Source: Chitinophaga agrisoli (GTDB lineage: Bacteria > Bacteroidota > Bacteroidia > Chitinophagales > Chitinophagaceae). From it: a DNA stretch of 64,000 nt. The DNA is taken from the NCBI RefSeq assembly GCF_008386695.1, contig NZ_VUOC01000004.1, forward strand, positions 3,262,576 to 3,326,575, given 5' to 3'. Positions 23,335-31,710 of the stretch are shown one piece after another; the stretch's first letter is position 1; each line of letters begins with the position of its first letter. The position numbers and the translations under genes were made by a program. A model generated the notes under the pieces. The model saw nothing but the letters and a program-made list of their open reading frames with translations. It was not told where the DNA came from and ran no database searches.

Positions 23335-26300
23335 TCAGCGGCCAGCTGGTTGATCAAAATAAATGCTGAAAGTGCTCCCTACCCCCGGTTCGCTTTCCAC
23401 TTTCGTCATACCACCCGCAGCATCCACGATCTTTTTCACCACATACAGCCCAATACCCAGGCCCTCCGCATCCCGGTGCAGCCTTTTGTATATATTGAAC
23501 ACATTTTGCATTTTTCCCTTCTCCATACCAACGCCATTGTCTTTTACCTGCAGCAGCAGGAAACCGTTCTCTTTCCGCGTGGCGATATGGATCTCCGGCC
23601 GGCGCTCAGCGGCATAGAACTTCACGGCATTACTGATAAGGTTATAAAGGATGCTCCGGAAGTCCTTTGGAGAGAAGACGATCCTCGGCTCATCAAGCGT
23701 AATGGAAATATTGGCTTTGGCGCCCGTTATTTTGTCCTGTAAGCTTAACAGCACTTCTTTAAGCACACTGGCGATCTCCACTACCTGGTTTTCCTCGGGT
23801 ATTTCGCCCTCTATGCTGCCTATTTGGGCCAACTGCTGCAGATTGCCCCGCAGCTTAAAGATCGAAGCCTCCATTACACTGGTAAACTGGTCTATCCCGG
23901 GGCTTTTATCATCCAGACTATCTCTCAGCTGCCGGATGGCTGCTTCTATGCTTGTCAAAGGCGCCAGCAGATCATGTGAGGCCGCATGTACAAAATTGTC
24001 CAGGTCTTCGTTGATGCGTTTCAGGGTCTGGTTAGAGCGGTGCAGCTCTGCCTGCGTTTTTTTCAGCGTGGTGATCTCATTAAACGTGATAATAGTGCCG
24101 TCCTGCACATTATTGGGCTGCCTTATATAAGGCATTATCATCATCTGGTACCATTTACCGCCTACGGATTCTACCTCGCGCAGCAGTACCTCGCCAGTGG
24201 CGATTACCGCCTTAATATCGCGCTCCAGGTTACTATCCAGCAGGTTGGTGGTAATATTATGAATGGGGCGGCCAATATCTGTTTCCCGCAGGTTGATATG
24301 AGTAACCGCCGCAGGCGAGAATTTCTTCAGCAACAGCTCATTGTCTACAAACAGCTGTCCGTTCAGGTTACTGCGGAAATAGTTATTCATGTCGTCATTG
24401 AGCAGGGTCAGCTCTTTGATCTTCAGCTGGTAGTCCGTATTAATAGTTTGCAGCTCTTCATTTACAGATTGCAGCTCCTCGTTGGCGCTCTGCATCTCTT
24501 CGTTGGTAGACAGCAGCTCCTCATTAAAGGACTGCATATTCTCGTTGGATGCTTCCAGCTTATCCAATGATTCCTGCAGCCGTTCCCTGGTTTGCTTCAG
24601 GTCTTCTTCCAGCCCTGCCATACCGGACTGCAGGTATAACTGCTCGTCAAAGGCCTGACCGCCGGGAAGCGATTGAATAGTACGCTTCTCTTCGCGAAAA
24701 AGCACCAGCAGCAGCCGCAGATCAGGATCCCTGGCATCCAAAGGCCGTATGATCATGGTCACCAGCCTGTTTCCGGCATCAGGCCCCGGCACGTTGATAC
24801 CCGTAACGGCTACGCGCTCGTTATCGCTCAGCGCCTTCCGCGATGCAGTCACAAAGGCCAGCGCCAGGGGCCGGGGCAACAGCTCCATCAGATCGAAATT
24901 GAAGATCTTTTGTAGCAGGAATTCTTCCACCTTACCCAAAGACCTCACCACATTGTTATTTTGATCTACACAAACGCCGGCGTAACCGCCTTCCTCCAGT
25001 AGTATTCCATTTATTTCTTCCATCTGGCTGTTTTTATGGGGCAGACCTCCGGGCTTCTTGGCCTGGGTTAAGATCTGTACATGCGGATCAGGCATGCGGC
25101 TGGGCGTAAATATATCGAAACGTACGGACCTCGAAGATTCCAGGTTCCGGTAGATCTTCCATTTCTTGTCCTCCTCTTTAAGGAATGGCTGAAGGATCCC
25201 GGCATTTTCACTGGACCCCAGGAACAGATAACCATCTTTCCTGAGCCCGAAATGCAGCATCGAAAGCGCCTTATTCTGCAGTGCGGTGCTCATATAAATA
25301 AGCAGGTTCCGGCAGCTGATAAGGTCCATATTACAATAAGGCGGGTTCTTTGCAACATTATGTTGGGCAAAAATGAGCATCCTGCGGATATGGGGCCTTA
25401 TCCGGTAGTAGCCGTCTTCTTCCTTAAAACACGCGTCCAGCCGCTCCTGCGTAATATCTTTGCTGATAGCTTCCGGATAGGCGCCTTTGCCGGCAAACTC
25501 AAGCGCCGCCTTATCAATATCAGTGGCAAAGATCCTTACAGGTATGTCTTTTTGAGCAGCAGCCAGCTGCTCATGTATCAGGATCGCCAGTGAATAAGCC
25601 TCTTCTCCGGTAGCGCATCCCGCTACCCAGATCTTTATCTCGTCGCTGTTTTTTTTACTGTTGATGATAGCCGGGATCACCGTGTCTTCGATCGCCTTAA
25701 ATGCATCTTTATTGCGGAAAAAAGCGGACACGCTGATCATAAATGTTTGGGCCAGGGTGTCCATTTCATCAGGATGAGACAGCAGGAAGCCATGATAAAT
25801 GGCCATATCATCAAAATTAAGATGGGCCATGCGCCGTTTGATCCGCCGGAGTATAGTGGTGGGCTTATAATCAGAAAAATCCAGTGGCGATCTGTCCTTT
25901 ATCAGGCTGATGATCTCTGTAACATATCTTTCGCCAGAAGGATCTTCCAACACGCGTTTGTCTGCCGGTGGCGTCTTTTTAAAACCATGGTTAATATACC
26001 GGGTGATAGCAGCCGGCATACTGGCAGGTGTCAGCACATGATCCACAGTCCCTGTGGCAATAGCGTTCAGCGGCATGTTATCATATTTGGCGCTGGCAGG
26101 GTCCTGCACAATGACCAGGCCGCCTGCTTTTTTGATGTTCACGACACCTTTGCTGCCATCATCACCGGTGCCGGATAACACCACGGCAATAGCATGAACG
26201 CTGGTATCTGCCGCCAGCGAATTAAAAAAGGCATTGATCGTCTTATGTGGCGCGGTGTTTTGTTTTTTGTCCTGTAGCTGTAAAAAGCCGTTCTGGATAT

Positions 26301-26565
26301 ACATGTACTGCTGACTGGGAATCAGGTACACCTCGTTAGGCGCTACCCGCATATTATGGGCAGCTTCTTTTATCTTTAGCTGGCTATGGCTGGATAGTAT
26401 CTCTACCATCCTGCTTTTATAATCTGCGGACAAGTGTTGTATAATAATATAGGAAGCCTCTGCAAGCGAGGTATTGTCAAAAAAGGCGAATAAGTCCTCA
26501 ATGGCGCCCGCGGATGCCCCTATAGCAATAATGAAATGCTGCGTTTGGTCGTTCTGAATTTCCAT
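23335..26565 (-). CDS. CheB-CheR-PAS hybrid sensor histidine kinase
   Basis: 1076 residues. Domains in order: CheB methylesterase (1-190; catalytic Ser in IGASAGAIEDL, His in IQHLSADYK, Asp in LSGTGDDGSKG), CheR methyltransferase (about 210-470; SAM site VAGCATGEEAYSLA, DLISCRNLLIYM), a long coiled coil rich in NEEL/SANEELQSVNEEL repeats (about 655-740), a PAS domain (740-840), and a kinase with HisKA (HAASHDLLAPLTS) and HATPase (NLISNAVKF, VKDNGVGM, GLGIGLYVVKK). There is no response regulator in the gene or next to it, so the partner must be elsewhere. Proteins of this layout may methylate and demethylate the coiled coil or partners while the kinase signals; the input is unknown. The product is soluble. 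Confidence 0.93.
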   Translation of the reverse strand: MEIQNDQTQHFIIAIGASAGAIEDLFAFFDNTSLAEASYIIIQHLSADYKSRMVEILSSHSQLKIKEAAHNMRVAPNEVYLIPSQQYMYIQNGFLQLQDKKQNTAPHKTINAFFNSLAADTSVHAIAVVLSGTGDDGSKGVVNIKKAGGLVIVQDPASAKYDNMPLNAIATGTVDHVLTPASMPAAITRYINHGFKKTPPADKRVLEDPSGERYVTEIISLIKDRSPLDFSDYKPTTILRRIKRRMAHLNFDDMAIYHGFLLSHPDEMDTLAQTFMISVSAFFRNKDAFKAIEDTVIPAIINSKKNSDEIKIWVAGCATGEEAYSLAILIHEQLAAAQKDIPVRIFATDIDKAALEFAGKGAYPEAISKDITQERLDACFKEEDGYYRIRPHIRRMLIFAQHNVAKNPPYCNMDLISCRNLLIYMSTALQNKALSMLHFGLRKDGYLFLGSSENAGILQPFLKEEDKKWKIYRNLESSRSVRFDIFTPSRMPDPHVQILTQAKKPGGLPHKNSQMEEINGILLEEGGYAGVCVDQNNNVVRSLGKVEEFLLQKIFNFDLMELLPRPLALAFVTASRKALSDNERVAVTGINVPGPDAGNRLVTMIIRPLDARDPDLRLLLVLFREEKRTIQSLPGGQAFDEQLYLQSGMAGLEEDLKQTRERLQESLDKLEASNENMQSFNEELLSTNEEMQSANEELQSVNEELQTINTDYQLKIKELTLLNDDMNNYFRSNLNGQLFVDNELLLKKFSPAAVTHINLRETDIGRPIHNITTNLLDSNLERDIKAVIATGEVLLREVESVGGKWYQMMIMPYIRQPNNVQDGTIITFNEITTLKKTQAELHRSNQTLKRINEDLDNFVHAASHDLLAPLTSIEAAIRQLRDSLDDKSPGIDQFTSVMEASIFKLRGNLQQLAQIGSIEGEIPEENQVVEIASVLKEVLLSLQDKITGAKANISITLDEPRIVFSPKDFRSILYNLISNAVKFYAAERRPEIHIATRKENGFLLLQVKDNGVGMEKGKMQNVFNIYKRLHRDAEGLGIGLYVVKKIVDAAGGMTKVESEPGVGSTFSIYFDQPAGR

Positions 26566-26762
26566 ATCCCAGGCTTAAAAATATGCACTATTGATTACAT
26601 CTTTTAGTGCGGCGTTGCATACCATGAGTAACCAGTGGCTCTTCTATAAGCTAACATGCATGGGTATTCGCAAATCAAGGAGCAGGCCTCCCTGTATGCC
26701 CCTTCTAAATTAGTAAAATAATAAGCGCTTGCCAAGGCAAATACAGCGGGCAGACAGCATTA

Positions 26763-27035
26763 TTATCGCTCATCCGTTATCTCCACCGCCTCACTTCCCC
26801 TGCCGCGGCTATCCAGTACCCGTAGGCGGATGCGGCCTGCGGCAGTAAATGGCCGCGCCTGGCAACTGCACATTGGCCCATACCTTACCGTCTTTTACAA
26901 CAGCGCCCGGCCGCAGAACGCGGTAGTTGTAGCCGCCGTTATATACATCCAGACGCGGCAGTTCTTTTTTACCCAACACATTGGCAAACCTGTTCCGCCA
27001 GTTAGCCCCGTTGGTATACTCATATAAAACAGGTA
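26763..27035 (-). pseudogene. Remnant of a GH20 beta-N-acetylhexosaminidase, C-terminal part
   Basis: The minus strand encodes, without a start codon, a stretch that reads NGANWRNRFANVLGKKELPR, then GGYNYRVLRPGAVVKDGKV and WANVQLPG. This is the characteristic C-terminal segment of family GH20 hexosaminidases. After VQLPG the match jumps to another frame, RPFTAAGRIRLRVLDSRGRG then SEAVEITDER and a stop (26763-26765), which is the tail of the same protein. About 20 residues between the two parts, expected to hold the TIRYTTDG-like turn, are missing, and the frame is shifted, so the gene is broken by a small deletion. The 5' nine-tenths are absent: homology ends at about 27035, where direct repeats begin. 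It is a relic, with no neighbour gene of the same pathway. Confidence 0.75.
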
Positions 27036-27095
27036 CTAACAGCGTTCACAATTGGGGTTAATAGCGTTCATCATATGGGTAACAGCGTTCATCCA
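27036..27095. repeat. Three direct repeats with AGCGTTCA core, next to the GH20 breakpoint
   Basis: AGCGTTCA occurs at 27041-27048, 27063-27070 and 27084-27091 (spacing 22 and 21 bp) within similar words TAAcAGCGTTCAtc. The repeats start where the GH20 relic loses homology. Short repeats of this kind are seen at the ends of some transposons, including the IS21 family, so they may be the scar of the element that removed the rest of the gene. No transposase remnant is visible in the 160 bp that follow. Confidence 0.6.
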
Positions 27096-27210
27096 CCCTA
27101 TATGTTATGTCATGATCCAATACGGTCAGGTATCCCTATTATTACTGGTTTATTCCTCCCAGTGTTACGATTTCTTGACATTTGCCAATTTTTTGCATTC
27201 GCCGCTCCCC

Positions 27211-27218
27211 TAATTTTG
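27211..27218 (+). promoter_or_regulatory. -7 box ahead of the orphan basic protein
   Basis: TAATTTTG matches TAnnTTTG exactly, 39 bp before the start. TTTG at 27192-27195 is 15 bp upstream, slightly close. Confidence 0.5.
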
Positions 27219-27257
27219 TACCCGTTAACATTATTTATTTATTAAAAATTCTACGTT

Positions 27258-27836
27258 ATGGCCAAACAAACAGGCCCTGTATTTATTACAGGCACTTATA
27301 ATGGAATTTGTTTTTATAAGCTGGGTGGTAAACATTATGCCCGCCGCCGAAGCTCCTTAAGCGGTAAACGGGTAAAAAAAGACCCCGCTTTTCAACTTAC
27401 AATGGTCTACGCCGGTATGTTTGCCCAGGCGTCCGCAATAGCCGCAGAGGTTTATCGCGATCTCCCCGCCCGCAGCCGGCAGGTGGCCTTGTACCGGGCT
27501 ATGACCAGCCAGGCGAACGGCCTCCTGAAAAAAGGCATAGATGCAACGGAAATAAAGAAGCAATTGACGGCACAGCACCATCCAACAGAGACCCCATCGC
27601 AAACCATAACCAGCCGCCCGGTAACGCAAAACACACAACCACATACACCCGCCAAATCTATACGGATATTAAGCGCCCGGCTCGTAAAACGCCCGTTGCT
27701 CCGTGACCGTAATGGCGCATTACATGTAAGCATGCAGGGACTGACTGCCAATACAACTCCAAACGGTATAACCACGCTACGGGCCAGGCGGCAAAGCCGG
27801 TTTACCGTAAAAGCGCATCCGCCGGCAGACCGGTAA
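27258..27836 (+). CDS. Uncharacterised basic protein, Bacteroidota-type
   Basis: 192 residues, strongly basic. The N-terminal half (VFITGTYNGICFYKLGGKHY, RRRSSLSGKRVKKDPAF) is ordered in appearance with alternating aromatic residues and a helical stretch MVYAGMFAQASAIAAEVYRD; the C-terminal half (from about residue 95) is Thr/Pro/Gln-rich and probably disordered, ending in a basic tail. No signal peptide or membrane segment. I recall similar short proteins (opening with a GTYNG-like segment) in many Bacteroidota genomes without known function. An exact -7 box and an unbroken frame support it as a real gene. It may bind nucleic acid, judging only from its charge; the neighbours (a GH20 relic and zwf) give no clue. 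Confidence 0.72.
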   Translation: MAKQTGPVFITGTYNGICFYKLGGKHYARRRSSLSGKRVKKDPAFQLTMVYAGMFAQASAIAAEVYRDLPARSRQVALYRAMTSQANGLLKKGIDATEIKKQLTAQHHPTETPSQTITSRPVTQNTQPHTPAKSIRILSARLVKRPLLRDRNGALHVSMQGLTANTTPNGITTLRARRQSRFTVKAHPPADR

Positions 27837-27925
27837 CAAGCCCCTTTATCCCAAACAGTGAAACTGCATAACTAATTTCCCATTGGTAATTAGTACCTTT
27901 CCTGTTATTCTAAACGCATGCTTGA

Positions 27926-29431
27926 ATGAAACCTGTAAAAAAAACAACACCTTCCGTGATCGTCATTTTCGGCGGAACGGGAGACTTGTCAAAAAGGAAA
28001 TTGATCCCTGCGTTCTATAATCTTTTTATAGAAGGCTGGATGCCGGAAAACTTTAACATCATTGGATTAGGATTAGAACAGTACGACGATGCGGCTTATC
28101 ATCAGCACCTGCTGGACGGGCTGACCGCATTCTCCCGCAGCGGTACGCCCGAAGAAGCAAAGTGGCAGGAGTTTAAATCGCGCGTGCATTACATGGAGTC
28201 TAACATCGAAGATCCTGCTTTTTATGAGCGGCTCGCCGGCCGGCTGCAAATGCTGGACGAAGCCGTTGGCACACGGTCAGACCGGTTGTTCTACCTCTCC
28301 ATTGCCCCGCGCTTTATTGCGCCGGTGACCATTAACCTGGGCCGCACTGCCATTGCCAACAACGTGCAGGCAGACCGTATCATCGTCGAAAAGCCTTTCG
28401 GGCATAACCGCGAAACAGCACAGGCCCTCAGCGATCTGCTCTGCCAGACTTTCCAGGAACAACAGATCTACCGTATCGACCACTACCTGGGCAAGGAAAC
28501 AGTACAGAACATACTGGCGTTCCGTTTTGCCAACGCACTGTTTGAGCCGTTGTGGAACCGCAGTTATATCGATTATGTACAGATCACCGTGGCAGAAGAA
28601 GTAGGCGTAGAACAACGGGGCGGTTATTACGAAGGCGCCGGCGCCCTGCGCGATATGATCCAGAACCACCTCCTGCAGATCATGTGTATGGTAGCCATGG
28701 AGCCGCCCGTATCTTTTGAAGCGGAAGAGATCCGTAACAGGAAAGTGGATGTGCTCCGCGCTATCCGCCCGCTGAAACATGACGAAGTATACAAGTATGC
28801 CGCCAGAGGCCAGTATGCCCCCGGATGGATGCAGGGCAAAAAAGTAGCAGGCTACCGCGAAGAACCGGGCGTAAAACCGGATTCCAATACAGAAACCTAT
28901 GCCGCTATCAAGTTTTACCTGGATAACTGGCGCTGGCAGGATGTGCCTTTCTATCTGCGCACCGGCAAACGCATGCAGGAAAAAACATCTTCCATCACCA
29001 TCCAGTTCCGGCCAGTGCCACACGCCACCTTCCCGGACAAATACGCGGACAACCTTACGCCCAACCGGCTGATCATTAACATACAGCCGCAAATGGACAT
29101 CCGCCTGCGTTTTACCGCCAAAAAACAAGGCCTGGTAATGAGCCTGAACCCGGTAGAGATGGTGTTCAATTACGAAAACCCTACCAACAAAACGCCAGAA
29201 GCCTACGAAACCCTGCTGCTGGACGCTATAGAAGGAGACGCTACCCTCTTCATGCGCTCTGACCAGGTAATGGCCGCATGGGATGTGATCACGCCTATAC
29301 TGGAGAACTGGGAATCGCATGACTCATTACAGTTCCCGAACTATCAGGCAGGCACCTGGGGACCGGAGAATGCAGAATCGCTGATCGCACGGCAGGGACA
29401 TACATGGACCTCGCATACGATGGATTATTGA
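27926..29431 (+). CDS. zwf: Glucose-6-phosphate 1-dehydrogenase
   Basis: 501 residues, the usual length. The nucleotide-binding motif [10 protein letters not shown] (residues 16-25) and the active-site motif RIDHYLGKE (residues 183-191) are intact. It oxidises glucose-6-phosphate to 6-phosphogluconolactone with reduction of NADP (or NAD), the entry to the oxidative pentose phosphate pathway, in the cytoplasm. In many Bacteroidota zwf is followed by the lactonase gene and preceded by gnd; neither is present here, so the rest of the pathway is elsewhere. A strong intrinsic terminator follows at 29534. The peroxiredoxin and DsbA-type genes beyond it are consistent with, but do not prove, a redox theme. 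Confidence 0.96.
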   Translation: MKPVKKTTPSVIVIFGGTGDLSKRKLIPAFYNLFIEGWMPENFNIIGLGLEQYDDAAYHQHLLDGLTAFSRSGTPEEAKWQEFKSRVHYMESNIEDPAFYERLAGRLQMLDEAVGTRSDRLFYLSIAPRFIAPVTINLGRTAIANNVQADRIIVEKPFGHNRETAQALSDLLCQTFQEQQIYRIDHYLGKETVQNILAFRFANALFEPLWNRSYIDYVQITVAEEVGVEQRGGYYEGAGALRDMIQNHLLQIMCMVAMEPPVSFEAEEIRNRKVDVLRAIRPLKHDEVYKYAARGQYAPGWMQGKKVAGYREEPGVKPDSNTETYAAIKFYLDNWRWQDVPFYLRTGKRMQEKTSSITIQFRPVPHATFPDKYADNLTPNRLIINIQPQMDIRLRFTAKKQGLVMSLNPVEMVFNYENPTNKTPEAYETLLLDAIEGDATLFMRSDQVMAAWDVITPILENWESHDSLQFPNYQAGTWGPENAESLIARQGHTWTSHTMDY

Positions 29432-29533
29432 TCCTTCATACACCACAACCATGTAACCCGTGACCTAAGCCGGGATAATGGTCCCAGGCTTTAGCCGGAC
29501 TAACGTTTTAACGGTGAACGATTAAAATATGTA

Positions 29534-29576
29534 CGCACCGCGTGGATTTTTATTCCCACGCGGTGCGTTGTTTTTT
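29534..29576 (+). terminator. Intrinsic terminator after zwf
   Basis: CGCACCGCGTGG (29534-29545) pairs perfectly with CCACGCGGTGCG (29556-29567), 10-nt loop, followed by TTGTTTTTT. Confidence 0.9.
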
Positions 29577-29721
29577 GGCGGGCACGGCATTGGCCGCAGA
29601 TCTGCGAAAGCCCGGTCTTCAATGGTATTACAGGCAATTGGAATGATAAGGATGGCACGAGGCCCCGGTGCAGGCCAGCCCGGTATGATATTCGTATGGT
29701 TATATAACAAACTCTATATAA

Positions 29722-30207
29722 ATGGCGGATACAATCTTAGCAAAAGGCGCCCAGGCCCCGGATTTTGAGTTATCCTGCACGCCGGACCAGCGTTTACGCC
29801 TGCATGATCTCAAAGGCAAACGGGTAATACTGGCCTTTTATCCTGCGGACTGGAGCCCGGTATGCAGTGACCAAATGGCCTTGTATAACGAAAGCCGGAA
29901 ACTCTTCCAGCAACACAACGCAGAAGTGATCGGTATTTCTGTGGATAGCAAATGGTGCCACCTGGCCTTTGAGCAGGACCGGCATCTGCACTTTCCCCTG
30001 CTGGCGGACTTTGAGCCCAAAGGGGCCATCTCCCGGCTGTATGGCGTATACAATGAGCAGGAAGGACAAAGCAAAAGAGCCCTGTTTGTGATAGACGAAG
30101 AAGGCCTGATCCGGTGGAGCTACCTCTCCCCCGATGGTATTAATCCCGGCGCAGACGGTATCCTGGAAGCGCTGGAAGAAATGGATAATGTACACGAGGA
30201 AAAATAG
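29722..30207 (+). CDS. Peroxiredoxin, AhpC/TSA family
   Basis: 161 residues. The peroxidatic motif is PADWSPVC with Cys48 (PxxxS/TxxC), and the fold is supported by ILAFYPAD and DEEGLIRWSY. Other cysteines are at 19 and 79; neither is in the usual place for a 2-Cys resolving residue, so the enzyme may be of the AhpE or BCP/1-Cys type. It reduces hydrogen peroxide or alkyl hydroperoxides in the cytoplasm. The start at 29722 is preferred over a frame beginning at 29529, which is a different reading frame of the leader. It forms an operon with the DsbA-like gene 6 bp downstream, which could act as its reductant (inference). Confidence 0.92.
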   Translation: MADTILAKGAQAPDFELSCTPDQRLRLHDLKGKRVILAFYPADWSPVCSDQMALYNESRKLFQQHNAEVIGISVDSKWCHLAFEQDRHLHFPLLADFEPKGAISRLYGVYNEQEGQSKRALFVIDEEGLIRWSYLSPDGINPGADGILEALEEMDNVHEEK

Positions 30208-30213
30208 TAGGTT

Positions 30214-30729
30214 ATGTCACTGAAACCCCCAATAACACACAATGACCAGCAGACCGGCAACCCGGACGCCTCCTTTGTGCTGGTAGAATATGGCGATTAT
30301 CAATGCGAGCATTGCGGACATGCCTATCCGCTCATCAAAAGATTGCTCAAAGAAAAAGGCAAAGACTTATTATTTGTGTTCCGGAACTTCCCGCTGCAGG
30401 AAAGCCACCCGGCCGCCTATCCTGCCGCGCTGGCAGCAGAAGCAGCCGGTAGACAGGGTAAATTCTGGCCCATGCACGACATGATCTATGAGCACCAGGA
30501 TAACCTGCACGGCAATAGCTTTATGCAGTTTGCAGAAGCCCTGAAGCTGGACATCGAGCGGTTCCGGGAAGATGTCGAAAGCGACGCCCTCGGACTGAAA
30601 ATAGACGCCGATTTTGAGAGCGGGGTACGCAGCGGCGTAAATGGTACGCCCACTTTCTTCATCAATGGTGAATTGCTTGCATATGACGGCACGTATGCCT
30701 CCCTGTTAGCAGCCCTGCAACCGGTATAG
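30214..30729 (+). CDS. DsbA family thioredoxin-fold protein
   Basis: 171 residues with active-site CEHC at residues 31-34 (YGDYQCEHCGHAYP) and the cis-proline segment NGTPTFFINGE near residue 150. There is no signal peptide, so it acts in the cytoplasm. The layout, with an all-helical insertion between the active site and the cis-proline, fits the DsbA/FrnE-like branch often called thioredoxin-domain proteins (Pfam thioredoxin_4). It is 6 bp downstream of the peroxiredoxin and probably co-transcribed, so a role in disulfide exchange under oxidative stress is plausible. It ends 88 bp before the start of the hydrolase gene. Confidence 0.9.
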   Translation: MSLKPPITHNDQQTGNPDASFVLVEYGDYQCEHCGHAYPLIKRLLKEKGKDLLFVFRNFPLQESHPAAYPAALAAEAAGRQGKFWPMHDMIYEHQDNLHGNSFMQFAEALKLDIERFREDVESDALGLKIDADFESGVRSGVNGTPTFFINGELLAYDGTYASLLAALQPV

Positions 30730-30817
30730 CCATCTACCGCTCATCAGATTCCCTGATTTTATCCTATCAATTTATCATTTAGAAGATTAAATTAGAGGAT
30801 TAAAATTATTGTGAATC

Positions 30818-31588
30818 ATGCATAAGAGAATTATTCTGGCAGCTACAGCTGCCGTGTTGTCCACGTCTGTGTTTGCTCAAACAAAACCCGAAGAAACGGA
30901 AGTATGGTCCCCGGTTCCAAAAGTGGTGACTCCCGGAAAGGTTGCTGCAGATGCACCTAATGACGCTGTGATCCTGTTTGATGGTAAAGACCTGAGCCAG
31001 TGGGAATCTGTGAACAATCCCGGTCAGCCGGCGACCTGGAAAGTAGCCGACAAAATACTGACGGTGAGCAAAACCGCAGGCAATATCCAAACTAAACGCA
31101 CCTTTACTGACTACCAGCTGCATATCGAATACCGCATTCCCGCCAATATCACCGGCACAGGACAAGCCCGCGGCAACAGCGGCATCTTCCTGGCTGGCAT
31201 AGGCCCCGGCGATGCAGGTTATGAGCTGCAGGTGTTAGACAATTATAACAATGCCACCTATGTAAACGGACAGGCCGGCAGCCTTTACAAACAAACAGCC
31301 CCGCTGGTGAATGCCTGTAAAAAACCCGGCGAATGGCAGGCATATGATGTGATCTGGACCGCCCCCCGTTTTAATGACGATGGCTCCGTTAAATCACCCG
31401 CCCGTGTAACCGTTATCCATAACGGCGTACTGGTACAGAATAATACAGAACTGCAGGGCCCTACCCGTTATATCGGTAAGGCTTCCTATGATAAGGCGGC
31501 GCATGGCCCCAGCCCTATCAAGCTGCAGGCACATGGAGATAAGAGCGAGCCCCTGAGCTTCAGAAATATCTGGGTGCGGGAGCTGTAA
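30818..31588 (+). CDS. 3-keto-disaccharide hydrolase domain protein (DUF1080), secreted
   Basis: 256 residues with a signal peptide (MHKRIILAATAAVLSTSVFAQ). The core starts at DAVILFDGKDLSQWES, the usual opening of the DUF1080/3-keto-disaccharide hydrolase domain, and continues with the conserved KRTFTDYQLHIEYRIP, NSGIFLAG and SLYKQTAP stretches of its concanavalin-like fold. Members split 3-keto-glucosides by a beta-elimination-type step or bind glycans; here the substrate is not indicated. The protein is periplasmic or surface-exposed. The gene has its own leader after the DsbA gene and is followed by a strong terminator. Confidence 0.92.
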   Translation: MHKRIILAATAAVLSTSVFAQTKPEETEVWSPVPKVVTPGKVAADAPNDAVILFDGKDLSQWESVNNPGQPATWKVADKILTVSKTAGNIQTKRTFTDYQLHIEYRIPANITGTGQARGNSGIFLAGIGPGDAGYELQVLDNYNNATYVNGQAGSLYKQTAPLVNACKKPGEWQAYDVIWTAPRFNDDGSVKSPARVTVIHNGVLVQNNTELQGPTRYIGKASYDKAAHGPSPIKLQAHGDKSEPLSFRNIWVREL

Positions 31589-31604
31589 ATAAAATAAACG
31601 TATT

Positions 31605-31649
31605 AAAAAGGTGAAATAAGAAGCCGTACTTCTTGTTTCACCTTTTTTT
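31605..31649 (+). terminator. Intrinsic terminator after the DUF1080 gene
   Basis: AAAAAGGTGAAATAAGAAG pairs with CTTCTTGTTTCACCTTTTT (one mismatch), CCGTA loop, and a run of seven T at the end of the stem. Confidence 0.85.
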
Positions 31650-31710
31650 ATTAGCAACATGCTAAAATGATGAACGGCAACGCCGCCCACTGGCAAATAC
31701 CACCTGCATT

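Noticed and set aside
28277-29320. 347-codon open frame on the minus strand inside zwf
   Set aside because: It is the antisense shadow of zwf, with biased composition and no domain or start context.
29529-29768. Small plus-strand gene upstream of the peroxiredoxin
   Set aside because: Its first part is the zwf terminator hairpin read as protein, and it overlaps the peroxiredoxin start in another frame.
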